Assembly (NCBI GenBank): GCA_963575745.1
Contig: CAUYUJ010012558.1
Location: 401,001 to 465,000, forward strand
From: Prorocentrum cordatum
Lineage: Eukaryota > Sar > Dinophyceae > Prorocentrales > Prorocentraceae
Length of the DNA: 64,000 nt
Direction of reading: 5' to 3'
The number at the start of each line of letters is the position of its first letter. Position 1 is the stretch's first letter. A program made the translations under genes and the position numbers. Positions 30,605 through 41,789 of this stretch are shown here, one piece after another. The notes under the pieces were generated by a model. That model searched no databases, was not told where the DNA came from, and saw only the letters and a list, made by a program, of their open reading frames with translations.

Positions 30605-31130
30605 AGAGTATTGAAATATTTGCCCTCTGCGCTAATCCTGTTGCTAAATTCCGTTCCGATCCTTGCGTCGGCGGACAGACAGGGTCGGAAGTTCGTCGTG
30701 ACCGACCACGGAGAAACGTCACACGAACATGTGCAAAGCAATGGGATATGTCAAGGCTGCCCACTGTCGCCATGTCTTTTCACCATTGTGATGACTACTC
30801 TTCTCACCCACGCGCACGCTATGCACCGAACACGGGTAGGCCACGTCCCAACGGAGAAGTTTGTGCGAGAGTTAGTGTATGCTGACGACACGCTCCTGAT
30901 TGACAGCGACCTGGATATCATCGAGGACCTCATGAAGTGCATAGAGATATGTAGAAGTCATTATGGGCTCTCGTTCAACCTGCACAAATCGAGATGCTGA
31001 AGGTGAAGGCGGCGGCGGACGTTCGGGACAGTAGTCGTGAATTGGTGACTTGCAAAGATTACCTTGTGTATCTCAGTACGCGTCTGTCCGCCGACGGGGA
31101 AGGATCGACAAGTCGAAGCTTCCCCTTCGA
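30605..31130 (+). pseudogene. LINE reverse transcriptase fragment
   Basis: GRKFVVTDHGE, SNGICQGCPLSPCLF (RT motif B region), VRELVYADDTLLI (catalytic YADD) and LSFNLHKSRC are consecutive RT motifs of a non-LTR element. A frame change near 30995 leads into LKVKAAADVRDSS and CKDYLVYLSTRLSADG, the thumb region. The 5' end of ORF2, including the endonuclease, is missing. In an intact element the minus-strand piece at 30150-30590 would follow directly after this fragment. Confidence 0.8.
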
Positions 31131-31984
31131 ACTCCGCCTCCAATGGCCCAACTCGGTCCCGTCGAGTGGGGCCGTCAGAAAGCGTGGACTCCAGGGCCCC
31201 AGGAGGAGCTGATTTTGAGCAGGCGCTGTTCGGATTGGGGGGAGAGGAGGAGGATCGCTGTTTGAGGATGCCCTCCAGAGGCTTTGGGAAGACTTTCTGG
31301 AGGCCCGCCTGGAGCCTTGTCGCCGAAAGGGGGGGAACGTCAAGGGCACTGATCGAAGACGCCTCCCCTTGGTCTCAACCTTCGGCCCCCAATCCCACAA
31401 TACCCGACAACGTGACGTTTCCAAAGCGTGCCCCCCAATCCTATCGACCACGCCTCGGAAACGGATTTGCCCCAGATTGGCAAAATTGCTGGCTCAGGGT
31501 CCCTCGGCGGGGTGAATTTTTCAAGCTGCATCCATCCGCGGCGGCGAGATACTCAAAAATCTAACGAAACCCCCCGAAACGAAGACATCGACGGCGACGG
31601 CCACGACGACGACGACCTGACAGGCCACCACACCTCTCCAAGACCGCGCCATGACAAGCCGGCCATGGCCACGAGGGCTCACCCGCAGAGCCGCCCGCAG
31701 GAAGGGCAACACACGCCCAAAAACCTGAAACCTCAAACTTCGACCCTCGACGACGTCGTCGTCGGTCGGGCCTGCGGCTGCATGGCCAATCTGCGCGCCT
31801 CCTGCTGCTTCAGCTTGTACGCCGGATTGCGCCTTGAAGTGACCAGCCCCGGGACTGCCGGGGGGAGGTGCCCGGGAGCGCGAGCCCATGCCCCAGCGAG
31901 GAGAAGCGAGGAGGATGAGAAGGAGGGATGGAAGAGAACGAGGAGGAGAAGGATGGACAAGAAGGGTGCTGATGGAAGACCAGA

Positions 31985-32190
31985 AAAAAACGCCAAGACG
32001 CAACAAAGATGTTGCAACAAACTCTCCAAATTTCCTCGTCACTGGTCCCTAGAAGAATCATTTCATTGCGGGGCATGCCCCAGTGGAAGACAACCGTGTG
32101 ATAATCATTGCTCCTGCCAAATCACCATTCCATGGACTTCAAAGCCGCGAATCAACGTGACGGTTGCGTTATGACAGTGTTAACCGTGCC
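31985..32190 (+). repeat. Dispersed repeat, copy 2 of 3
   Basis: Same family as 2165-2370, in the same order and orientation. Its last 55 bp (ACTTCAAAGCCGCGAATCAACGTGAC...) recur diverged at about 32215-32271. Upstream is GAG/GGA-rich sequence, as at copy 1. Confidence 0.6.
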
Positions 32191-32268
32191 AGGAAAGAAA
32201 AAACAAAATCCCAGGACTTCAACACTGCGCAGCAACGTGACTGTTGCGTCCTGACTTTCCTAACTCGT

Positions 32269-32510
32269 GCGCGCGGCGCTCAGGCGAGAGCCGCATTTTG
32301 AAAAGGAGCCGTCCTTCATCCTTGAAACTTTTGCAACAAGTCTCAAGCGAGTGCTCGCGGCGCCGTGGCGAGACCCACATTTCGAAAACCAGCTCCATCG
32401 TTGGAGCTGCGGCAAATTCTTAAAGGGAAAGTGCGCGGCGCTGAGGCGAGAGCAAAATTTTGAAAACCGCCTGCCCTCCATCCAGCAAGCTGCTGCAAAT
32501 TTCAAGCTTC
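32269..32510 (+). repeat. 81-bp tandem repeat, three units
   Basis: Units begin near 32269, 32351 and 32431 with GTGC(G/T)CGCGGCGC and share GGCGAGA, CATTTTGAAAAxC and a TTTCAAGC-like end. They differ by about 20-25%. Confidence 0.7.
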
Positions 32511-32940
32511 AAGATTATGCCTGGTGAGGGAGTCTCAAGCGTAACGCTAGGACCGCCCTGCCGACACGTCTGGGGGTACGACAGGGAGGAGTTATTCATG
32601 GAGAAACACCATGGAGGAGGGGAAACGGGGAGGAGGGAGGAGGGAGTGGGATTGGTATTGGAGGGATGCGGGACGAGGGAGAAGTAGGGATGAGACGGGA
32701 AGAGACGAGGGAGGATGGAGGGATGGGAGAGGAGGGAGGAGTGGAGATGCGGAGGGAAGGAAGAAGGAGCGGGGAGAATGCACGGAGCACCGGGGCGGCG
32801 GGAGGGAGGCGGAGGAGGGACCATATTATAGGGAGGAAGAAGAGAGGGCGGACAGAGGAAGCACCCCGAGTACAGAGGCGGCACCCCCCGAGCCCCGGAA
32901 GGAGGCGGAAGAGCGGAGAACGGAGAATGGAGGCGGGAGG

Positions 32941-33028
32941 AGGAGCCCTCCTCCTCCTCCTCCTCCTCCTCCTCCTCCTCCTCCTCCTCCTCTCACCATC
33001 ACCTTCACCATCACCATCATCATCATCA

Positions 33029-33081
<53 letters not shown>

Positions 33082-33540
33082 GCATCATCATAATCATCAT
33101 CATCAGCAGCAGCAACATCATCATCAGCATCATCACCAGCATCAGCATCAGCATCATCATCATCATCATCATCATCATCAGCATCAGCATCATCATCAGC
33201 ATCATCATCATCATCACCCTCCTCCCTCCTCCTCCTCCTCCTCCTCCCTCCTCCTCCTCTCATCCTCCTCTCCTCCCTCCCTCCTCCTCCTCCTCCTCCT
33301 CCTCCCTCCTCTCCTCCCCTCCCCCTCCTCCTCTCCTCCTCCTCCTCTCTCTCCCTCCTTCTCCTCCTCCTGCTCACCCTCCTCCTCCCCCTCTCCTCCT
33401 CCTCCTCCCCTCCTCCTCCCCCCCCCCCTCCTCCTCCTCCTCCTCCTCCTCCTCTTCCTCCTCCTTCTCCTCCTGCTCACCCTCCTGCTCCTCCTCCTGC
33501 TTCTCCTCCTCCTCGTCCTCCTCCTCCTCCTCCTCCTAGG
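32941..33540. repeat. Compound (CTC)n-(CAT)n-(CTC)n microsatellite block
   Basis: (CTC)n at about 32943-32990, (CAT)n with CAG interruptions at about 33006-33215, and (CTC)n at about 33216-33538. The 352-residue plus-strand frame through it (Ser/His/Leu runs) is not a gene. Confidence 0.95.
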
Positions 33541-33949
33541 AGGGAGGAGAGGGGGGAAGCTAGGTGCGCTTGCGCCATATCTGACATCCTGCACATCCCG
33601 CTCACCTCGTCCCAGTGCGCCCTTGTCTCTCTGTCCGCCGACGCGCCCCGCAACGTACCTGGATCTGCAGCGAAGACCTCGTCGTCTTACGCACAATTGG
33701 AAAAACGGAAGCTGCGCACATTGATACGGGGCGTGAAAACGACCACAGCCACTGCTTTTCTTTTGTCGCCGCCTTCCAGCCAGTAGAAACAAAGCAGTGG
33801 TTGTGGTCATTTTCGTTAAGCTTGGCACCAGGGAATACTTGAACACCTGCGCGTAAGAAAAACCGTTCCCAGAGAGGGCCGAACATCTTCGGGAACGAGT
33901 CAGGGTAGAGAGGAGAGTAACCCGGAGAAGCAATTAAGGAACCCCCCGG

Positions 33950-34172
33950 CGTTATCATTAGCACCGCGCCGTAATCAAATAATTATTTTGGGGGGTTTTC
34001 GCCGAGCGATATTATTAGCACCGCGCAAATGGGAGGAAAATAAATAATTCCAGCGCCCCGCCTCGGGTGGCATCCCAATTAGAATTGTAATGAGAATAAG
34101 AATTACCCCTGCGATCTGGTGTACCCCCTCCTGGTGCCAGGATAACGCTTCCGGGTGCCGGGTGCGTTATCC
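33950..34172. repeat. AT-rich 55-bp direct repeat pair and adjoining hairpin
   Basis: ATTAGCACCGCGC occurs at about 33958 and 34014, each followed by an AATAATT-rich tract, so two diverged units of about 55 bp. Downstream GGATAACGC (34140-34148) pairs perfectly with GCGTTATCC (34164-34172) over a 15-nt loop. Confidence 0.7.
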
Positions 34173-34844
34173 TTTCACCGGAGAGGGGGGGGGGGGGTCC
34201 TTAATCGCTTACTCGGGTTAGTATTCATAATCTGCGGTTGTGGAGAAGGAAAGTGAGGGAGGAGGCGGGGACACGGATAAGGGAGGGAGGATGGAGGAGA
34301 GGGAGGAGAGCATGAGGGAGACAGGAGTCTAGAGGATGAAAGAGGTGCCCCGAGGCCCCGAACGGCGGGGGGGAGGGGAGAGGAGGAAAGAGGCGGAGCA
34401 GGCAGAGGCGGAGGAGGAGGAGGAGGGGAAGGCGGACGGAGGAGGCTTCCCGCTGTGGGATGTGCGACAGCTCAGGGTCATCGATGTTGTGTGCCCCTCT
34501 TCTGCGGCCTCCTGCGCACCTTGCGGGACAACTTGACAGGCGCCGTCCCTGGATGGCTGGTTGCGGCACGGAGGCCGTGGTCGAACAAAGCCCTCTTACT
34601 CACTCGCCCACAGCATGCATCAGACGGAGTGCCCCGATCGCCCCCCACTGCGGGCGCGGCGGCAAGCGTCATGTATGGGCAAATCGCGGAGGCGCTCAGC
34701 TCCAAGAACACGCCGAACAACCGCAGGTTGAGGTGGCCGCCGGTCCGTCGGGCTTGCTGGTGCTGGCAAACAGGTTAGCGATGGTAGAAAGGCTGGGGCT
34801 CCACAAAGTGAACCGCTCCAATACCTCGAGGACTCGGTCACCCC

Positions 34845-36000
34845 ATGCCCGTCCGTGGGCGCATGAGAACGATCTTCGACGAGACGCTCCGCTCAGTCTC
34901 AGCCCGCTACGCGCAATGGGCAAGGGCAGCCGTCAGTTTCGGGGCGGAACGATCCGCTTGCATGGTGATCGGAGCCGGGCCGCTGTCGACGAGGATGGGG
35001 TTCGATGAGATGCAGGCAGGGGGGATCCTGGGCATAAGTGGACGCCGAGCTGTCCTTCCAGCCGCTTGTCGCTGAGTTCTTGGGGAAAAGGCACAACTAG
35101 GAACCTTAGAGGGACTGTACCGTGCGGCGGAGGTAGGCGGATTGCCCGTCCCAGTGCTCGCTGCGCAGGTTCCCTCCGGGTGGAGCAGGGTGCCCTGTTC
35201 GGTGCCACTTTTCTACAAGCGCGAAGGAAGCCCTGTGGCACAGAACCCTGTTCGGTGCAACGGTACTTGCTGGGGTCGCCGAGATCGAGACCATCCTCAA
35301 CGGCTTGCAGAACAAGTGGGCGTGCTGTATCCTCTGCTGCCAGCGGGGCCCATGTCTAAACTGGGCGTTGTGCCTTGCCCAGCTAGGTTGGGAGATTCGG
35401 CTTGGGACCTTGATGCTGGAGCTGGCCATTGTGGCGCGTGCCCCGCTGCTGCTCATATCAGGGGCACACCCGGGGACGGCGATGAGGGAGGCGGCGCTGC
35501 GGTCTCTCGCCTGCTCGCGGTGGCAGCGTGCGGGTAAGCGTATGGTCAGCATGCCCTGGGGGTCAATCAAGGACATCACTGAGACGGAGAGCTTGGCTAG
35601 CGGCGCCCAGAGCAGCGGAAGAAGGTGCTTCGGAGGTGCCCGAGGGAGGTCGTGCGGGCCGCGCTCAGACAGTACGATCGAAGACCGTCTGTGGCCGCGG
35701 CGGGCGGGCCGATCCCAACATTGGGCCTGACCTCCGGCGAGCTCCAACCCGAAGTCTGGTCCTGGAAGATGCAGGAGCTGCAGGCGGAGAGCGACAGGAT
35801 AGTGAACTGGCGCGTGTGGCCAGTGTGCCGGGTGAGAGGCACATGTCCTCTCCAGGTGCTGGGGCTAGGCGGGACCCCCGTGCAGCTGCCACAGTGCCGA
35901 GCGTGCGGCGCCGAGGCAGTGGACGTCTTGCCCGCCCCGGCGGCATGCGCGGGCCCCAGCGAGAGGGGGCGGACGCATGCCGGTGGAGGCGTTGTTTGGG
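34845..36000 (+). pseudogene. Second LINE ORF2 remnant, RT end to C-terminus
   Basis: Fragments in changing frames follow the usual order. AAVSFGAERSACMVIGAGPLS (in part SFGAERSACMVIG) is RT thumb-side sequence near 34930. QNKWACCILCCQRGPCLNWALC and LGTLMLELAIVARA are near 35310-35440. RRCPREVVRAALRQYDRRP is near 35630. VNWRVWPVCRVRGT and LPQCRACGAEAVDVLP...AAC are near 35810-35950, a CxxC...C zinc-like end. No YADD box is seen, and frame changes are frequent, so this is an old copy. The family differs from the LINE at 30 kb. Confidence 0.55.
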
Positions 36001-36199
36001 CTGGACGTCCCTGGAGCACACACGCACGCTACGTGGGCCGGGCATTGCGGACGTGCGCTCCAGAGTGCCCTGCCAGGCTGGGCATGACTGGGGGGGCTCC
36101 GCGCTCCCTCTCTTCGCGGGCGAGCGCGGCGAGCGGGGGAGGCTTAATGCGGCGAAACAGGAGGTAGGAAACAGGAGGGGAGAGAAAAGAGAGAGGGGA

Positions 36200-37640
36200 A
36201 GCAACTGATCAACGTCCACCTTCCATACCCTCCTGTTTACCCACCCACAGACCTCCGACGCCCCTGTGTGGGAAAACGTGGCACCCCGACCACTCGGGGT
36301 GGGGCACATGTCTGTTCATCTGTGATCGTGCTGTTCACGGTCCCCCAGCCCAGAAAACGGTTCCTGAATGCCAGACGTGGCGAGGCATTGGGGCTCTCCC
36401 TCCTCTGTCCCGGGGTGCGCCCCGAACCCCGACTTCAGGAGGGGTCCAGCCGTGGCGACGAGATGGTCTCGACCCTGACCCTCGAACCTCCAGGCCGAGT
36501 ATTACAAAATGAATATACGTAAACAAAGAGTGAAAGTATGGATATTCGGAGGTCCGCAATATTTCCCTGGGCTGGCGCTGGACACCATTGCCCCGGCGCG
36601 CTGGGGGCGGCCCCAGAGGCGGCTCCAGGGGGGGGGGGACATCGCCGACTCAAGAAAACCGCGCGGACCTCTGACAGGTTTTGTCCGTCGAAGAGTGGAA
36701 GAGAAACCCGCAGCCACCCTGAGGGGCTGGGGGGGGGGGGGGCAACAGAATGGGCCCGCGCCCCCGCCCTCCTCCCCCCAGCGATGGGGGCATCGCCCGT
36801 GCCCGCGCGGTGCGCCATCGCGGGGCTGCGGGCCTGGCCAGCGCGGCATGAGGAGGGGAGGACTCGAGAAGGGGAGGAGGAAGGGGGGGACTCGGCCAGC
36901 GGGAGGAGGACTCGAGAAGGGGGGGAGGAAGGGGGGGATGGTCGAGTCGGGAAGGCGCAGCACGAGAGAGCGGGCAACCACTCTGGATGCCAACCGAGGG
37001 ACGCACGGGCCACCGGACCTGCAGACCGACCCTCGTGAGCCTGAAGCAGCCTCTGCTGACAAAAATGGGAAGCGAGTTGGGGGCCTGAGGCCTATGGCAA
37101 ACAGACCCGTTGGACACCTACGTCCCATCCAAATAACACATCTGAACTGAAACAAAAATATTGACAAAGAAGCCGGCAAGAGGCGAGGGGAACAAGACGG
37201 GAAGAGGCAGAAACGATGACGGGAGGGACGGGGGGAGAGGAGGACGGGGGAGAAAGGAGGACAGAGGAGGGAGGATGATTACCGCCCGTTCACAATTGTG
37301 TTCAAAATTGGGCCTCCGATGAGATCCGCTCACCATGGTCGAACTGAGAAAATAGGGACGCTTGAACCAAAACCCATAGACGGAAAATGTCTTAAACCAC
37401 GGACGAGGGGGAGGATGGGGGAAGTGAATACTTAGAAAATGAAGGGGGATCTAACTACCTGCCACGCCATGAAGAGATAGAGCGCTTGGTTCTCCCGGTG
37501 GGCAGTACTGCGTAGTAGGCCTGAGTCGCCCTACTTCGCCCTACTGTTGCCACTCGTGGGGTTGGAGGGCATTCCAACTGCAGCGTCGAAGTGACGCGCG
37601 GGGACCTCCCCCCCCTGCTCGCAAGGTCGAAGTAACCGTT
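36200..37640. other. Intergenic GC-rich DNA, no gene recognised
   Basis: Includes G-runs at about 36627-36640 and 36728-36742 and GGAGGA-rich text at 36850-36945. Overlapping frames on both strands are composition artefacts. 37080-37640 is unique-looking without motifs. Confidence 0.4.
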
Positions 37641-38229
37641 CTAGAACGCTTTCAAGGATTCTACGACAATTCGGGAAGATATCTTTGGAAATGGATTCCG
37701 CGTTCGGGTCGGGGCCGCATTCTTTGCTGCGGCTTCTTCAGGGTTCCAAAAATTCTGCCTGCCTTCACCGTCCGAACTCCTACATGGATGCGTGCGTGTT
37801 GGTTGCGAGCTTGCGTTATGGCATACTTGCACGATCTCTTGTCCAACGCATGCGCTAGGTTGATCCGGCCCATTGAAAATCATGGTTCTTGTTCGCAGAG
37901 CTTGACAGATGTGCCGCAAGCGTGCCGTGCCGCGCCGCGCCTGGTCTTCAAACTGCGAAACATGCGCCGTCAAGCAGACGAAGCACGCACGACAATATTG
38001 GCATGGTCGCATTGGGATTCTGCGAGCAAGACATGGACTCTTTGAGCGTACTTTGCAATATGATGGCCCAGTGCCGCAACGACAGGTCAGCTGTCGCAGG
38101 TTGACCAAGTTGCCTGCATGGGGGTTGGCAATGCATTGGGGCCCTGCGGGACGCGCGGATGCGTTCGGTATCAAAACTTCCGTGGCAACTTGGTACAATG
38201 CGCGGCGCGAGGATATGTCCGACTCAGAC

Positions 38230-38620
38230 GGCTTCGCCAACCTATATGACCCTGGCGGGGCACGGATGCGCTCAGCACCGAGGGTTTCGTGGCACTGTGA
38301 AATCATTTGAGATGCGCGGATGTGTTTGTTGCCGAGGGTTTCGTGGCACCAGGAGACTGCGCGCAACTCGGGGATGTGCTCGGGGCTGAGGGTTTCGTGG
38401 CATTGCGAGGCTGCGCGAAGCGCGCGGATGCGCTCGACGCCGAAGTGTTCGTGGCACTGTGAGATCCTGTGAGACGCGCGGGTGTGCTCAGCGCCACCTG
38501 GCGACCATGTGAGACTCGTGGATGTGATCGGCGTCGAGGGTTTCGTGGCACTGTGGGCCCGCGTGAGACTCGTGGATGTTCTCGGCGCCGAGGAGTTCGT
38601 GGCACTTTGAAACCTTGAGG
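38230..38620. repeat. 54-bp minisatellite
   Basis: The phrase TTTCGTGGCA (or GTTCGTGGCA) recurs at about 38285, 38339, 38392, 38447, 38541 and 38595, spaced near 54 bp (one interval double). The period is a multiple of three, so a minus-strand frame reads as an 18-residue repeat (SQCHETLGxxHIRASxxx). No start, domain or spliced leader supports a gene. Confidence 0.8.
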
Positions 38621-39059
38621 TTGCCGTCGTCAAGGACGTGTCGGGGACCGCCGAAGGGGCGCACATGGTGTGTAAAATGCTACCGCTTAGGCAGGGTTTG
38701 AAACCCGTCTGGCGCATACTCGCTATGATACTGACTCAGGGGTCGGGGAATCTCAAGGCGGTTCGAGCGCGGAGGGGCCGCCGCCCTGTCGCACCATCCG
38801 TCACGTACTTTCAGCAGGCTTTGTGGCCCACGTCGGCTCAGCGTGCGAGCAGCGCCCGATGTCACAGCGTGGGGCTGTCCCGGGCATGCTGTGCACGCAA
38901 ATGCAACGTCATGAAACATGCGCACCTACGTGTCCAAATGTCAGCAGGCTTTAGTAGGCCGGGTCAGCCCCGCCGATGCGACTCAGGGGTCGTTTTGGTA
39001 GGCGCGCTGGGCCTTGCATCTTCAACTCGCGAAACGACGAGGTCCGCCTCGTAGCCCTG

Positions 39060-40900
39060 CTAATGCGAGTCGGGGGTCGTACTATCAAGCGTCGTTCGCC
39101 CTACTCGTTGGCGTCCTGAGCCGCGCTTGAACGACGCGCGGGGCGAAGGGGGTGCGTGCTACGTAAGGACAACGCGCCTACTAGCACGACATTGGGGGGG
39201 CGCCCTTGTGAGCGAACGTGGCCCTGCAACTAAAACTTTGAAGTCGTACTCGTAGGTGCCATCAGCCCTAGTGGTGCGACCTCCTAATGCAGCTGGCGGG
39301 GTGGCGAACCTTGCTCGATTGGCAAAAATACTCCTGCTTGAGCATGCGAAGCGATTGTCGAAATGTCGCGTTGCCAGGCAATCGCGCCGCTACTAGTGCG
39401 AAGCAGGGGGTCATGCCAGCACGAGCACGCGCAGTGACAAATGCGACTCGGGCGTTCGCACTGTCGCGCGGTGTAGGGGCACAATAATCGTATTAGTTCC
39501 GCTTGGAAAATCATGATGATACGTGTGCTTCGTTCGCCCTACCCGTGCGAATGAAATTACACTGTCACGGCTTGCCAGGTGAGGAAGGGGGGCAAAGAGG
39601 CGCCCACTCGTCGGGCCAACGTAGCCTAACCGGTACGACTCGAGCGATTCGTTCTGGTAGGTTCGTGGGTCGCCCCACCGGCACGACTCGCGGGGCGGGG
39701 CGGCGCGCCCGAAGTGTCCGAACACCTCGACTGGGACGATTCGGGCGGCCAATTTGCCTGCGTCGCCGGGCCAGTAGGGCGCAAGGGGACGCACCGAGAG
39801 CAACCGAGAGCAAGGAGGTTGCTCTCGAAAAAATCCAAGTACGCCCACTTGCACTTCTCGGGCGGTCTTAGGAGTTGGCTGAAGTACGCCTACTGATACC
39901 ACTCGGGGGGGCGTGCAGGCAGGGCCGTGCGACTTACAACAACAAATTGACGTTTCCATTGAGCCCTAGTTGTGGCGCCCTTGTGATGGAGCCCTCGCAG
40001 AATCGATGTAGCCGTGTGTGCACCACTCGAAAGGTCCTACAAATAGGACCGGTCAGCCTAACACCATTGCGACTCGGGGGTCGTTTTGGTGAACGCACGT
40101 AGGCGTACATGTACGACTTACGGGTTGATGAGGGCCTACTCGAGGCCCTAGTAGTGCAAATCGCGGGGCGTACTAGCAGGTGTCAATTTCCATACTCGTT
40201 GGCGTACTGGGCCGTGCTTGAACGACGCGCGGGGGGCCCTACCTGCACGGTCACACAGCCTAAACGCACGACTCGGACGGCGCATGCGTAAACGAAAGAG
40301 GCCCCGCAACTAGAACACGGAGGTCGCACTATCGTGGGAGCCTTACTCGTTGGTCAAATCTGTGGCGATGCCAACCTCGCATGCCCGAAATCCACCAACT
40401 TGAACTTACTGGGCGGTTGTTTACCGCCACGCTGCTATGCAAACGCGCGCGTGCCAATGCGAAACGGGAGGTCATACTAGTAGGCGCGCGAAATTCTACG
40501 AATGCGATTCCGGTGATTGCACTGCGTGGAGGGGCTCGGGCCCAAACGTTCCCACTTGCTCGGCTCGGACATTTGCAATGCAAGGTGTGCTTCGATACCG
40601 TGCTGTTACGACTTGAGAAGCGAAAAGGGGGGCAAGGAGGCGCCGCCTCGCAGGGCGAACGCAGGCTAGCACGCGCATCCAGGGCCATTCGCTGAAGAAA
40701 TCTGGGTAGCACAACTGGTGCGATTCGCGGGGCGGGGCGGCGCTTTCCGATGGGCCCAAGTAACTCGACTGGGTCGTCTCGGGGGTCATACTTGTAAGTT
40801 TTTCCGCGCTCGTACTGGCAAAACTGAGGGAGCCGAGCGAGCCGCACGAATGCCTGCTACGACGACAGGGAACCGGAAGGTCGCACTCGCAAGCTCCAAA
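39060..40900. repeat. Two diverged copies of a roughly 1-kb satellite-like unit
   Basis: 39070-39900 and about 40150-40880 share blocks in the same order. These are ACTCGTTGGCGT...GCTTGAACGACGCGCGGGG (39098 and 40196), GGGGGGCAA(A/G)GAGGCGCC (39586 and 40627), CGCGGGGCGGGGCGGCGC (39690 and 40728) and CTCGACTGGG (39726 and 40757). Within each, a shorter motif ending CGACTCG(G/C)GGG recurs about every 45-60 bp. Confidence 0.7.
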
Positions 40901-41460
40901 TAAGCCTGCGGATGCTACCCAGGCGGCCATCCTACTTCAGCCGAAGTACAGCTACTTCGCCCGTTTTTCCTGTCCATTTTGAAGCTTGCAGGCGGATGTT
41001 GCAGGTGATCACATCCTCGGGGTCGCCGGGTAGCTTCGGCGAGTGTAGAGGCCCTCTTGAGGCTGGCAAGTCCGGGCCTGAACATCCACCAGACGCGACC
41101 CCAAAGAGTTCATTGCGGAATCCTGGTTCGCCAAGTTCGTCTCCGCGGCGCGCGCGTACGCGCCAGCCAACGTGCGCAGGAGAGAACGAGGGCCCGCTTC
41201 GCCTGCAAATGGAACGTTGCACGGATGGGGGGGCCATTCTTCGACATAAGGTTCTCTGGACATTTCGCTCTACTGCGCGATCACTGTCTGGTCATAATGT
41301 TCGTGTTCATGGTCTCGCGCCCCGAAGATATAAAGAAGTTCCTTGCACAACGGGAACATCGCCCAAATGACAGGCCCATCTGGTGCTGGTTGTTCAAGGG
41401 GGCGCCCCTTGAAATGAAGAGAAAATCTTGTTCGGACGCATGAAGAAGGGACTTCGGGCG

Positions 41461-41506
41461 GGAGGGTGTGTTGCAACATCTCTGATGCATTTTGGGTTAA
41501 CTGTGG
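41461..41506 (-). repeat. Dispersed repeat, copy 3 (inverted, partial)
   Basis: 46 bp matching the reverse complement of about 2172-2217 at roughly 38 positions (GGAGGGTGTxTTGCAACATC...TGATGCAT). As at the other copies, simple sequence ((CTC)n at about 41650-41780) lies on its upstream side, at greater distance. Confidence 0.6.
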
Positions 41507-41789
41507 TCATCGTCCTTCGTCCTTGTCCTTTTACTCACCCCCCTTGCCTATGCACCCGACGACATAAAAAAGGCCCCTGCTCTTATTCATTGGCGTATTT
41601 CCTCGCCGTCCTCCGCATCCTCTTCCATTTCCTCTTCCTCGCCGCCCTCCGCCCCCTCCTCCTCCCTTCCTCCTACTCAACGCTACCTTCCTTTCTCTCC
41701 TCCTTCCTTCCTTCGCTTCCTTCTGCTGCTGACTGCTCTTCCGCCTGCTCCTCCTCCTCCTCCTCCTCCTCCGTGTCATCCGTGCTGAC

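Noticed and set aside
32666-33724. A 352-codon Ser/His/Leu-rich protein
   Set aside because: It translates (CTC)n and (CAT)n microsatellites directly.
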